Origin: DASUNP01 sp963728545 | Lineage (GTDB): Bacteria > Acidobacteriota > Blastocatellia > UBA7656 | Assembly: GCA_963728545.1 (NCBI GenBank) | Contig: CAVSKO010000003.1 | Coordinates: 2,666,001-2,730,000, forward strand | Reading direction: 5' to 3' | DNA: 64,000 nt | Part shown: piece by piece, positions 18,985 to 27,706 of the stretch | Position numbering within the stretch: position 1 is the stretch's first letter | Layout of the letters: every line of letters starts with the position of its first letter | Program-made: the position numbers and the translations under genes | The notes under the pieces: generated by a model | Databases searched by the model: none | What the model saw: the letters and a program-made list of their open reading frames with translations, nothing else | What the model was told of the DNA's origin: nothing

Positions 18985-20262
18985 TTAGAATCCATCGACA
19001 TGAGGTTGATTGACGGTGGCCCGGATATCCTCCGCCGTGACCAGGAGGCCGAGCTGAATCAGCCGAGCCGTTATCTCATCCTCGGTTTTCAGCCTCTCGC
19101 GGTGCACATCGGCAAGCTGGCCGGCCGGATCACTCTGTTTTAATCGGCTGACGCTCTTAGGCAACGGCATTGGATCTCGATCCGTTGTCTTCCCGGTCAA
19201 TGCCTTCTCAACCCCGAGCCCCATCGCTTCCAACACCTTGAATGTCCCCCTGGAGAAACGCTCGAGGGCGTTCCCTTCGGCTTTTTCGAGCTGCAAGATC
19301 TGGTCGATTGCCTGGCGCTCTGCTGACTGCAACTCTTCGCGCTTCAGGTTGAGCGCGACGATTTCTTCGGGCGGTTCTTGAACCCTCAACAACCGCACCC
19401 TCGCACAGGTTTCATCAAGTAAGTCTATCAACCGGTCCGGCTGCTTGCGCCCCGGCAAGTACTCAAGCGATAAATCGGCAGCCGCCTCCAGCGCTTCTTC
19501 GGTGATGCTCAGGAGGTGGTGCATTTCCAACCGCCACTTCCGGGCGCGCAGGACCTCTAAGGTTTGCTCGCGCCCCAGTTCCGAGACGCGAACCGGCTGG
19601 AACCTGCGCTCCAGTGCAGCATCGGCGCGAATGTACCGCCCGTATTCGTATTCTGTGGTCGCGCCAATCACGCGAATATGGCCGCTGGCGAGTGCCGGCT
19701 TGAGCATGTTTGCGGCGTCCATAGGCGCGCCGACGGCCGAGCCGGCGCCTATGAGGTTATGAAGTTCATCAATGAACAGAATGACGTCCTTGCTTTCGGT
19801 GGCAGAGTCGATAACGGATTTGAGCCTCTTCTCATACTGCCCGCGGAAGCTCGTCCCGGAAATCAAGTCTATATGGCTGAGCGCGAGGATGCGCGCGTCA
19901 AGAAGGGAGGCGGGCACCCGACGGGCAGCAACGCGCTGGGCCAGTCCCTCGACCACCGCCGTTTTGCCGACGCCTGCCTCGCCGATGAGCACAGGGTTAT
20001 TCTTCGACTGGCGAAGCAACGTGGCAATGACGCGCTCGATCTCGGCATCGCGACAGCGGACTGGCTCAAGCTCATCGCGAAGCGCGGCCCTCGTCAAGTC
20101 GCGCGTGAGGCTATCAAGCGAGTTCTTAAATGAGAATGGCAATTCGATATCCTTCACAACGTACCTTCCTTTCTCACTTTTATTATACGGCACTCTATAA
20201 TTAGATGCTTTATCGTAGTCACAGCCTTGCATCACGTCTGAACAATGAAACTCTTTAGTCAT
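18985..20262 (-). CDS. Single-ring ClpA/ClpB-type AAA+ ATPase
   Basis: 425 residues from ATG 20262, chosen for its ribosome-binding site (caggagacagct). The ORF could extend 25 residues further. It contains one AAA+ module matching the D1 ring of Clp ATPases: Walker A GEAGVGKT, Walker B ILFIDELHN, arginine-finger region (ADAALERRFQPVRV) and the Clp lid (LEYLPGRKQPDRLIDLLDE), then a short coiled-coil segment (LNLKREELQSAERQAIDQIL). Full ClpA/B/C have an N-domain and a second ring; both are missing, and the first 70 residues are unrelated to the Clp N-domain. There is no ClpP-binding loop. It may be a remodelling ATPase with a dedicated client. The C-terminal tail is unrecognised. Confidence 0.85.
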   Translation of the reverse strand: MTKEFHCSDVMQGCDYDKASNYRVPYNKSEKGRYVVKDIELPFSFKNSLDSLTRDLTRAALRDELEPVRCRDAEIERVIATLLRQSKNNPVLIGEAGVGKTAVVEGLAQRVAARRVPASLLDARILALSHIDLISGTSFRGQYEKRLKSVIDSATESKDVILFIDELHNLIGAGSAVGAPMDAANMLKPALASGHIRVIGATTEYEYGRYIRADAALERRFQPVRVSELGREQTLEVLRARKWRLEMHHLLSITEEALEAAADLSLEYLPGRKQPDRLIDLLDETCARVRLLRVQEPPEEIVALNLKREELQSAERQAIDQILQLEKAEGNALERFSRGTFKVLEAMGLGVEKALTGKTTDRDPMPLPKSVSRLKQSDPAGQLADVHRERLKTEDEITARLIQLGLLVTAEDIRATVNQPHVDGF

Positions 20263-20562
20263 AGCTGTCTCCTGAAAAGAAGGTGAGAACACGTGGGAGA
20301 GGCATTCTAAAAACCCGGTAATCGCAAGCGCGATCATATGAAGGAGAGATGATTATCAGGCCGATTAAGATCTGCGGCATCAATATGGGCTATCGTATTT
20401 TCTCAGCGAAAATAAGCATTCAGCACATATTGATGCATCATCCTATGTGTATTAAAGAACGAGCCGTTGATAGCAATCGCATGCAGCATCACGTCTAGAT
20501 AAGAGGAGTTGCGTCTATGATCGCCTCCCGGAGAGAGCCCGGGCCACTCTCGTTTAAGTTGG

Positions 20563-21030
20563 TCACGGTGATGCCGGACAGTATCGATTCCCCGTTAAGC
20601 CCTGCTGATATTCTAACGCGCGTTGGATGGAATCTTTCAGTTCTTGGATATTGGCGGACTTGTCTACGTAATCAAAACAGCCGTTCATTAACCGCCCCTT
20701 TAGGTCTTGAAGGCCGGCCACGCCTGAGACGAGGATGACGACTGTATTCGGATATTGACGATGGATTGAAGAACTCAGGTCCAATCCCGAAGCTCCCGGC
20801 AAATTGATATCGACCAGGGCCAGATGGAAGAAGATTGATTCAAGCAGCGTTAATGCTTCCTCAGCCGTCGCCACCGCAGAGCAACTATGTTCTACGGTCA
20901 AAAAAGAGGAGATCAGTAAAGCCAATGCTCTTCGCGTGGTTTCATGATCGTCAACGATTAAAATCGAGAACCCCTTTGTTGCCCATACCCCCTCCCTGAA
21001 ACGGAAGAAACCGCAGCGGGGAGGCGGCAA
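20563..21030 (-). CDS. Single-domain response regulator
   Basis: 155 residues. A receiver domain (ILIVDDHETTRRALA; phosphoacceptor Asp74 in LALVDINLPGASG; switch Ser in VILVSGVAG; Lys in DYVDKSA) fills residues 20-140, with no output domain. The first 15-20 residues (MPPPRCGFFRFREGV) look non-domain, so a start at a downstream GTG is possible. Single-domain receivers act as phosphate shuttles or protein-binding switches. No kinase is adjacent; the ATPase at 18985 and the HTH protein at 21172 are its neighbours. Confidence 0.87.
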   Translation of the reverse strand: MPPPRCGFFRFREGVWATKGFSILIVDDHETTRRALALLISSFLTVEHSCSAVATAEEALTLLESIFFHLALVDINLPGASGLDLSSSIHRQYPNTVVILVSGVAGLQDLKGRLMNGCFDYVDKSANIQELKDSIQRALEYQQGLTGNRYCPASP

Positions 21031-21171
21031 GCAGTCCGAGACGAAGCAATAACAGAATCAGATCAAGCAAAAGCCGTTCCTGGCCTGAACCTTAAAACGG
21101 GCCAGGAAAGCGAGACCCAATGCTAATAAAATGTACTATTATGCGTGATTGTTAGACGGGCCGTGTAAGAA

Positions 21172-21471
21172 TTACCCTCCCACAAGATCGCTCAGTTTCT
21201 CAGCCTCTTCCAATTCGTCAGCAGGGTTGCAGGATTCCGCTTCTCTTAGCCTAGACTGAAATGCCGCATCGCGAGCAATCCAAGCCAAAATTGCCGCCTC
21301 TTTTATTCCAAGCACAAGGGCTGTATATCTTACACTGCAGCCCGATGTAAGCATTTTGACCGTAGCTTCTTGCTCAGGACTTAAATTGATCTGAGAAGCG
21401 TTATTCATGTCAACAAGCTTGATCAATTCAGGACAATTGTTTTTTAGTGAGGGCTTCCGCTCGAAGCTCAC
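21172..21471 (-). CDS. Small helix-turn-helix protein
   Basis: Up to 99 residues; a second Met at residue 22 is an alternative start. The middle reads LSPEQEATVKMLTSGCSVRYTALVLGIKEAAILAW with family-typical hydrophobic spacing of a helix-turn-helix as found in terminase-small-subunit-like and homeodomain-like proteins. The C-terminus is acidic (PADELEEAEKLSDLVGG). Probably a DNA-binding regulator; the target is unknown. Confidence 0.55.
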   Translation of the reverse strand: MSFERKPSLKNNCPELIKLVDMNNASQINLSPEQEATVKMLTSGCSVRYTALVLGIKEAAILAWIARDAAFQSRLREAESCNPADELEEAEKLSDLVGG

Positions 21472-21587
21472 TTATAACGTAAGGCTCAGTCGTTGTCAAT
21501 ATGAGGACCACGAAGCAATCGGCAAATGGATGCTTTATATCATCTCATCAGATTATTGAATAAGAGAACCAATATAGACTATCTGAA

Positions 21588-21596
21588 AAGGAGGGG
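21588..21596 (+). promoter_or_regulatory. Strong ribosome-binding site pointing to a CTG start
   Basis: aaggagggg lies 8 bases before CTG 21605 but more than 30 bases before the first GTG of the same frame (21629). No ATG or TTG lies between, so the site favours the CTG. Confidence 0.5.
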
Positions 21597-21604
21597 CTTA
21601 GACA

Positions 21605-21955
21605 CTGAATACCGCAACTGAAAAGCCTGTGGCTCCTTGCGAGGATCGCAGGAGATGGAAGAGATACCCGGTAGATTGGCCGTTTCTCATGACAGGTGTC
21701 TCCGCCGCAGGCAAGGCTTTCGAAAGCGAAGGTATTCTGTGTAACATTAGCGCGCGCGGCTCTCTTGGCCGTTGTAAAGACCCTCCCCAGGAGGGGATGA
21801 GGCTAGAGGTCTTTATAAGCATCCCTTTCGGGACCGGAAAGCGAATCAAGTATTCAGCCCAGGTCGTGCGGGTAGAAAGCGGCCCCTATCCGGCTGTGGC
21901 TTTAATGTTCGATACAGCCAGGCCAGTCTTTAACGAAGGGACGTCCCAGGCGTGA
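21605..21955 (+). CDS. PilZ-domain protein, probable CTG start
   Basis: 116 residues if started at CTG 21605 (108 from GTG 21629). A single PilZ domain: the arginine arm is RRRWKRYPVDWP (RxxxR-type), the second motif CNISARGS replaces the usual DxSxxG with NxSxxG, and the barrel strands follow (RLEVFISIPF; IKYSAQVVRVE; PAVALMF). Arm and turn are arranged to bind cyclic di-GMP, but the Asp-to-Asn change leaves this uncertain. It is convergent with the sigma-like gene at 22032 and would respond to second messenger in the cytoplasm. PilZ proteins commonly control polysaccharide export, which fits the large cluster further on. Confidence 0.78.
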   Translation: MNTATEKPVAPCEDRRRWKRYPVDWPFLMTGVSAAGKAFESEGILCNISARGSLGRCKDPPQEGMRLEVFISIPFGTGKRIKYSAQVVRVESGPYPAVALMFDTARPVFNEGTSQA

Positions 21956-22031
21956 GCGAGGCGTTCAACCGAACCGAAGTTAAAAGCTTCGCGAATCAAT
22001 TATCGGATCGGGCCCGGTCACCCGCCGGCAG

Positions 22032-23285
22032 TCACGCTCTGCCGGAGGCGGCTCTGCTGAGCGGTCTTGCCGGAGAACAGAAAGAGGTGGCACTCATACT
22101 CTGTTTCCTGCTTTGAGCCGACAGGGTATGCTCGCTCTCACGTCCGTTCCATTCGGATATGATTGCCGCCAGACGCCGGGAAAGAGCGCCGTTGAGCAGT
22201 ATAAAATCATCTATGCTCAGGTCCAGGGTCCGTATATAGGAATCAAAGATGCCCCGGTAATGGCTCACCAGAGAGTCGGAGATGCCCATCATTCTAGCCA
22301 GCCTTGTTTGCGACAAAGAGGTGGGGTCAAAATAACAGTGCCACACAACCTTCAGAAGCTTTTTATATCTATTGGGCTTGTTTCTGACCTGCTCTTTGAG
22401 GACCCTTAACATATCCTCCGCCAGCTCCTCTATTTGAAGCCTGTTCTCCTTCTGCAAGAGGGTCTCTAAAGGCGTGGGCCTTTTATCCGATAGATCAAAA
22501 TATGGCAGGTCTGCGTCCGGGTTTGTCGAAGCGGGCGTCGTCACATTGAGCGACACCAGGCGTGAATCCTCTATAGGGAGCTTCGACATTACAAGCGCCC
22601 TCATCTTCCTTACAGAAAGAGGTGTGTCTAAGGCCGAAAACACGTCTACTATTAACTGGACCAGGTCTTCATTTGAGATGACTATCTGCGAGCCGGCCCC
22701 ACGGCCAGTGCGCTTGATGTCACGGGTCCGAAAGACTACGTCCTTAATTAGCTCCGACAGGTCAGACTCAGGCCTTATAGACTTATCCGCCGGCCAGATG
22801 CTCAGACCGTAAAGCTTCAGGACCATCTTATTACAATTATGCGGCCCGTCTGGCGACGAAGATGAGGGGGAGAAATACTGGAATTCGGCCCGCGTTTTAA
22901 TCAAATCACTGATGCGACGCGCTATCCGGTAGGATTCAGGGTGTAGATCACGCTGTAGGAGCGTGATCATATTAGGCACTTCGATGCGGTACAGCTCCTG
23001 CTGTATTCTTTCGTCGCTGTAGCAGTGATCAAGGTAATACTGCCACCGCTGTTTTTCGAATAGCTTCAGGAAGAGGTCCTGCGTCAGATCACAATAATTA
23101 TCCCTGAGCATGTCGGTCGAGGATTCGTTTGGTGAGTACAGCATCCTGACCGACGAGTGTCTTGAAATCAGGTTGAATAGTTTCGACCACAAAGTTTCGA
23201 CATCGTTGTTTGTAAGCGCTTCTATCCAGCCAATATCTCTAGTTCCCACTAGTATGCCTCCGAAAGAAAAGTTTTGGTTCAACAA
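22032..23285 (-). CDS. Divergent sigma-factor-like/HTH regulator
   Basis: 417 residues, not a standard family by eye. Residues 60-110 (CDLTQDLFLKLFEKQRWQYY) resemble the start of sigma-70 region 2, and residues 325-370 (LSQTRLARMMGISDSLVSHY) form a helix-turn-helix as in region 4. Between them is about 200 residues of unassigned helical sequence. It starts at ATG 23285, preceded by an AT-rich leader. Together with the ExeA-like ATPase and kinase-like protein upstream it forms a co-oriented block next to the polysaccharide operon. A transcription-control role is an inference from two weak motifs. Confidence 0.5.
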   Translation of the reverse strand: MLNQNFSFGGILVGTRDIGWIEALTNNDVETLWSKLFNLISRHSSVRMLYSPNESSTDMLRDNYCDLTQDLFLKLFEKQRWQYYLDHCYSDERIQQELYRIEVPNMITLLQRDLHPESYRIARRISDLIKTRAEFQYFSPSSSSPDGPHNCNKMVLKLYGLSIWPADKSIRPESDLSELIKDVVFRTRDIKRTGRGAGSQIVISNEDLVQLIVDVFSALDTPLSVRKMRALVMSKLPIEDSRLVSLNVTTPASTNPDADLPYFDLSDKRPTPLETLLQKENRLQIEELAEDMLRVLKEQVRNKPNRYKKLLKVVWHCYFDPTSLSQTRLARMMGISDSLVSHYRGIFDSYIRTLDLSIDDFILLNGALSRRLAAIISEWNGRESEHTLSAQSRKQSMSATSFCSPARPLSRAASGRA

Positions 23286-23323
23286 CTCAGGCAGCCAAAA
23301 TTTATTATTTTTTATACACTCTC

Positions 23324-23343
23324 ATATCGGAGTGTGCTGGTTC
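23324..23343 (-). promoter_or_regulatory. Candidate operator upstream of the sigma-like gene
   Basis: An inverted repeat acactc-N8-gagtgt lies about 40 bases before the start of the 417-residue gene, in a markedly AT-rich leader (aaaatttattattttttat nearby). The position fits an operator or promoter. Statistical support is weak. Confidence 0.3.
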
Positions 23344-23626
23344 GTTTGGGTGCAGAATTCATCCACTTGATCGCTTCAAGTCTATGCAACTGGCTCTCCT
23401 CTCCTGAAAATCGGTATCTATACCTGCCCTTGATTTTTTTGCCAGGGCCATTCTCACAAAAATATCTCGTAAGCTTCGCCATGATTGAGATTTTCAGGTC
23501 CCTCCCAACAATATTCTTTAAAGTGTTGCTCCGGGCAGTTAGTAAAGCAGGTATATGACTAAGGAATTATTCGAGCATAACTTACCCAGATAGGGGTCAA
23601 TCATGTCACATGTGCAAAACGGCTGA

Positions 23627-24523
23627 TCAGCTATGCGATCCCTCTATTACCGTAAAATGCTTGGGGCTTGACCACTGGTTGAATTCCAGGTCGTCGCTTG
23701 TAGTCATGTCACTGGTTGAGATGTCCAGCACATCTATGACGTCTTCGATTATGTCGCGGGAGATCACTTCACAATTAGCTGCATAACCCTGTAGCAGCGC
23801 ATTATCACAGATATTATTCACGACGCGCGGTATTCCGAGCGAAACGCGGGCGATTAATCCCAGGGCCGCTGCATCGAAAATGTCCATTCTCTCAGCGCCC
23901 GCCGTCCTCAGACGAAAACGTATATACTTAGTTACTTCATCCGAGGTCAGCGGCTTGATCGAGCACCGAAGCGATATTCGCTGTTTGAGTTGTCTGAGGC
24001 CCGGCTGGTTGAGCGTTTCCCGAAGCTCAGGCTGCCCGCACAGTACGATTTGAAAGAGCTTTTCCGTGTTCGTTTCCAGATTCGCAAGCAATCTGATCTC
24101 TTCAAGAACCGCCGGCGATAACCCGTGCGCTTCGTCCGCGATTAGCACTGTTCTCATCCCTTTCAGGTGGCGCTGGCTCAGGAACCGGGCAAGCGTATTG
24201 AGAATCTCAGGCTTGGATGCCTGTGGCGACAGGCCCAGTCTGAGGCTGGTAGTAAGCTGCTCATAGAATTCGGGGATAGTCAGAAATGGGTTCAGTATGT
24301 AAACGGCCAGCACTTCGTGACCAAGCTGCTGTATCATCGAGCGCAAGGTCGTCGTCTTGCCCGTACCGACCTCGCCCGTTACGGTCACAATACCTTTATA
24401 ATGGCTGATGCAGTACTTGAGGTTCGCAATCACTTCGAGATAACTATCGGTCTTGAAAATGTATTTGGGGTTCGGCGTCAGGCCAAACGGTATCTCTTTC
24501 AACCCATAGAATCTTGTGTACAT
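23627..24523 (-). CDS. ExeA/GspA-type AAA+ ATPase
   Basis: 298 residues. It begins MYTRFYGLKEIPFGLTPNPK, the standard opening of ExeA-family ATPases. Walker A is GEVGTGKTTTLR (near residue 50), Walker B VLIADEAHGLS, and the sensor region is RQLKQRISLRCSIKPLTSDE. The family includes GspA, which helps to assemble secretion pores in the envelope, and ATPases encoded beside exopolysaccharide loci. No peptidoglycan-binding domain is fused here. It is 63 bases from the upstream kinase-like gene and co-oriented, so probably in one transcript. Its cytoplasmic action and a link to polymer export are inferred from context. Confidence 0.85.
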   Translation of the reverse strand: MYTRFYGLKEIPFGLTPNPKYIFKTDSYLEVIANLKYCISHYKGIVTVTGEVGTGKTTTLRSMIQQLGHEVLAVYILNPFLTIPEFYEQLTTSLRLGLSPQASKPEILNTLARFLSQRHLKGMRTVLIADEAHGLSPAVLEEIRLLANLETNTEKLFQIVLCGQPELRETLNQPGLRQLKQRISLRCSIKPLTSDEVTKYIRFRLRTAGAERMDIFDAAALGLIARVSLGIPRVVNNICDNALLQGYAANCEVISRDIIEDVIDVLDISTSDMTTSDDLEFNQWSSPKHFTVIEGSHS

Positions 24524-24586
24524 TTAGCTCTCTCCTTACTTTATTAGCGACCAGCTCTTCTCGAATAACATTGTGGTCCGCCTGTC

Positions 24587-26353
24587 CTACAACTCCTTCT
24601 GCTTGAACAAGTCTTCCAGGTCAAACATTTGCGTCCACCCCCTGATGCGTCTCAAGTACACAGGCTTGCGTGCTTTCCGTTTGGCCTGAGGCTTCCGCCG
24701 AGCGGATTGACTGACCTTTCCGGCAGCCGGACGCCTGACATATTTTCTTCTGGGAGGTGTAACTTTCTCTTTAGCAGGGCTCGCACTCAGGCCAGTCCCA
24801 TTTAACTGTTTCTTCGTTTCAGTCGGGATTGCCTGTTCTGCCGGTCCAGGCGAAACGGTCTCGGAGGTCGCAGGCTCTGGATTCGTAATAGGCGACCGGG
24901 CAAGCGCATCGGGCAGATTATTCTGCTGCCCGGCGCTTGCAGCCATAAAAAGTCCGGGGAGGTAGTTGCGTCCTAAGAGCGAAATCAATAGCAGGATTAC
25001 AACCATTATCGCCAGGAATGCAAATACCTGCTTTCTGCCTTGCGGTCTGTTCGACGAGACATAGAGCGAAGGCGGTTGAATATTCTCTCTTGCCGTAGAG
25101 ACGCGTTTTGGTGGCTCGATCCGAGTCCTGCGTTCGGGCACTGTATCCGGCGGAGGATCGATCTTAATAATAGTAGGAGGCTCGAAGACCTCACGATGAG
25201 TAAGGAAGTTGTGAGCAGCTTCAGCAGCTTCGGTTTGTGGTGGGGGGATATTGCCAGCCGCCGCATCAGACGCTTCGAGATCGATCTGCGGCTCTATACC
25301 GATCTGCGGTTCTATAAAGTCAAACTCCTCGCTTTGAGTATTCACTTCTACCGCCTGAGGCTCCGGCTGGTAAGAATCCTCATTTTTATCATGAGAATGT
25401 AGATTCCCCTCGTCTTCATCGGCCAAATCCGTTTCATAGGCCAAATCCGTCGGGGCCACTTTACTTAGCGCTGTCTGTAATTGCTGGGCAGATCGGAAAC
25501 GCCAATCAGGGTTCTTTTCGAGTAACGTGAGGACGAGCGCGGAAAGATAATTAGAGATCCCCTGACGAAATAGCTGCGGCGGATGTGGAGCTTGCGTGAG
25601 ATGTTTTCTCTTCAACAGGCCGGCATCCGTAGAATCGAACGGCACGCGATCCGTCAACATTTCAAATAGAATGATCCCAAGTGAATAGAGGTCGCTGCGA
25701 GAATCTGCGTACAAGCCTTGAATCTGCTCCGGGCTTGCGTATTGCAGGCAGTGACGGCCGGACCGATCAATGTGCGCCCATACTAATTCCTGATCCGCGC
25801 TAATACCGAAGTCTGTAACCAGCACTCTGCCGTCACCCTCGATCAGTACGTTCGCGGGGTTCAGGTTGAGGTGCAGCACTCCATTTCGGTGCGCGTAATC
25901 GAGAGCATCGGCCATCTGCAGGGCAATCGACATGGCAACGTCTATTTCAAGCCACGACCGTATATCGAGCAGATCGCGCAGTGATTCCGCATTCGGTTTC
26001 TGCTCAATCGTACAAAAGTGTATGCCGCTCAGCTCTTCCGCCCCGGTCGTTCGAGTTATATTCTGATGTGACAGTTTTGCCGCAGCCGCTGCTTCAAGGT
26101 AGAACAACTCCTTTTGCGCCTCATCGGCTGCCGCATCATCTGAGAGTACTTTCAACCTGACCGGCTTTCCGGTCGTGCGATCAAGCGCCGTAAAACAAAA
26201 AGAGTTCCCGCACGGGCCCAGGAATTTCAGAATATCGAATCGCCCGGTAAGGTTTGCCTGGACCGTGGGCTGATCTTCACAGGGAGACTGTTTGGCGAGA
26301 GCAGGCGAGGTGATGCTTGCTGCGATGGGACTGGACATGACGGAATCTTTCAT
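24587..26353 (-). CDS. Membrane-anchored Ser/Thr kinase-like protein, likely pseudokinase
   Basis: 588 residues. A Hanks-type kinase fold occupies residues 38-300: degenerate glycine loop (LGPCGNSFCFTALD), ATP-anchoring Lys in VRLKVL, DFG intact (LVTDFGIS), APE region YASPEQIQGL. The catalytic loop, normally HRDLKPxN, reads HLNLNPAN: Asn163 replaces the catalytic Asp and Asn165 the Lys. A disordered acidic linker (310-450) leads to one transmembrane helix (VFAFLAIMVVILLLISLLG) and a basic, Ala/Pro/Lys-rich outer tail ending in RGWTQMFDLEDLF. Probably a signalling scaffold rather than an enzyme. It is the first gene of the block with the ExeA-like and sigma-like genes, 178 bases from the polysaccharide operon's end. 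Confidence 0.87.
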   Translation of the reverse strand: MKDSVMSSPIAASITSPALAKQSPCEDQPTVQANLTGRFDILKFLGPCGNSFCFTALDRTTGKPVRLKVLSDDAAADEAQKELFYLEAAAAAKLSHQNITRTTGAEELSGIHFCTIEQKPNAESLRDLLDIRSWLEIDVAMSIALQMADALDYAHRNGVLHLNLNPANVLIEGDGRVLVTDFGISADQELVWAHIDRSGRHCLQYASPEQIQGLYADSRSDLYSLGIILFEMLTDRVPFDSTDAGLLKRKHLTQAPHPPQLFRQGISNYLSALVLTLLEKNPDWRFRSAQQLQTALSKVAPTDLAYETDLADEDEGNLHSHDKNEDSYQPEPQAVEVNTQSEEFDFIEPQIGIEPQIDLEASDAAAGNIPPPQTEAAEAAHNFLTHREVFEPPTIIKIDPPPDTVPERRTRIEPPKRVSTARENIQPPSLYVSSNRPQGRKQVFAFLAIMVVILLLISLLGRNYLPGLFMAASAGQQNNLPDALARSPITNPEPATSETVSPGPAEQAIPTETKKQLNGTGLSASPAKEKVTPPRRKYVRRPAAGKVSQSARRKPQAKRKARKPVYLRRIRGWTQMFDLEDLFKQKEL

Positions 26354-26530
26354 TGCAGGGGCTTTCGTTTTAATAAGCAGGTTTCTCTGCTACAAAGATT
26401 CACTTGCTCGTTCTTAAAGCAAATTTCCGGGCTCGACGGAAAATGATGGAATCATAAATTCTATTCATAAAAAGGATTTCCTTCTTTTCAAATACTCTCA
26501 ACTGGCGGGAGGATTCAAAAAATCTCTCCT

Positions 26531-27706
26531 TCACCTGGATAGAAGGTCGAGAAAATGGCTGACAAACACCTCTCGGCTGAAGGACTGCGCCCGCCGCCGC
26601 GCCTGTTCGGCCATCTCCTGGCGCAGCCTCTCATCGCGAGTCAATAGCGAGGTGTATTCTTTGAGTTCATCAAAAGTATTCCAGAGAAAACCGCTGACCC
26701 CGTGACGGACGATTTCCGACTGCCCGCCTTTATTGATGACCACAGGCACGCAACCGGCAGCCATGGCCTCCGCCGTAACGATGCCGAAATGCTCGAACAG
26801 CTCTGGCCGCTCATCGTCTTCTCCGTATCCTGCCGCGTGCCAGAAAATCTTCGCCTGTTGATAAAACCGCTTCAAACGATCTCGTTCGAGGTTGGCGAGC
26901 ACTTCCGCCCCGCACTGCTCGGCTTTTTGCTCCACGCTCCTGAAATAGGATTTATCCCGAGCCGACTCTCCGAGGTTGCCGGCGCAGGTATATTCCCATC
27001 CTGTCAGACCCGCGTCTTTCATCTGTCGAAACGCATCCATTATTTCCGATTGCTTCTTAGAATGTCCTTCGGTCGTAAACCTGCCGGCGCTGAGAATCAG
27101 GTTCGCTTTCGGAGCGGAAGCAAAATGCGTGTCGACGGGCGGGTATAGAATCTGGCAATCGGCGCTCCACCGCCGTCTAGTCCAGACTTGAGAGAACTCT
27201 GAAATCGTCGTTTTTATTTGATACGAGCCCATCCGCCTTTGCCATTCCCAATCGTGATAAATCAGCTTGGCGCATTTTTTAAGCAGCGAGCCAATTGACA
27301 ACGCGCGCGAATTTCCAAGTTGGCCCGCGGGCTGTTCGCCGATTGGAAACAGGACGATGAGAGCGCTCCGTCGCGCATGGCAAAACGGAGGTATGCCGTG
27401 TGTGACGTTGATGAACAGATCATACGGCTCACTCAACGAAGCGCGCCAGGCGCGCGCATCACGGTAACGCCGCCAGGGGAGGTGGGAGCTGCCGAAAATG
27501 TAAGGTTCCGGCGCGACGTATCGCAAACTGACGCCGTCCAGATGTGTGCCGGATACCTCTCTGAGGTCTTCTAAACAGAGAGCGCTCCTGTGGTGAACAA
27601 TATCAACTTGATGCGCGGCGCTCAAGGCTTCTGCCAGTATTGCCACGGTCGCTTCAGCGCCACCTATGCCGCCGCCGGAAGGCTCGTTATAAATACCTAC
27701 CTTCAT
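26531..27706 (-). CDS. GT4-family glycosyltransferase
   Basis: 391 residues with a GT-B fold. The N-terminal glycine-rich loop is SGGGIGGAEATVAILAEAL. The C-terminal donor site is LFEHFGIVTAEAMAAGCVPV, with the Ex7E arrangement typical of retaining family 4 enzymes, followed by NKGGQSEIVRHGVSGFLW. Its last residues (HFLDLLSR) end the operon at 26531, 178 bases before the kinase-like gene start. It overlaps the upstream glycosyltransferase by 4 bases (ATGA). It would transfer an activated sugar onto a growing lipid-linked chain at the cytoplasmic face; donor and acceptor are unknown. Confidence 0.92.
   Translation of the reverse strand: MKVGIYNEPSGGGIGGAEATVAILAEALSAAHQVDIVHHRSALCLEDLREVSGTHLDGVSLRYVAPEPYIFGSSHLPWRRYRDARAWRASLSEPYDLFINVTHGIPPFCHARRSALIVLFPIGEQPAGQLGNSRALSIGSLLKKCAKLIYHDWEWQRRMGSYQIKTTISEFSQVWTRRRWSADCQILYPPVDTHFASAPKANLILSAGRFTTEGHSKKQSEIMDAFRQMKDAGLTGWEYTCAGNLGESARDKSYFRSVEQKAEQCGAEVLANLERDRLKRFYQQAKIFWHAAGYGEDDERPELFEHFGIVTAEAMAAGCVPVVINKGGQSEIVRHGVSGFLWNTFDELKEYTSLLTRDERLRQEMAEQARRRAQSFSREVFVSHFLDLLSR

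Noticed and set aside
20517..20738. 73-codon plus-strand ORF with a good ribosome-binding site (agaggag)
   Set aside because: Two thirds of it is antisense to the receiver gene at 20563-21030 and the peptide has no family look.
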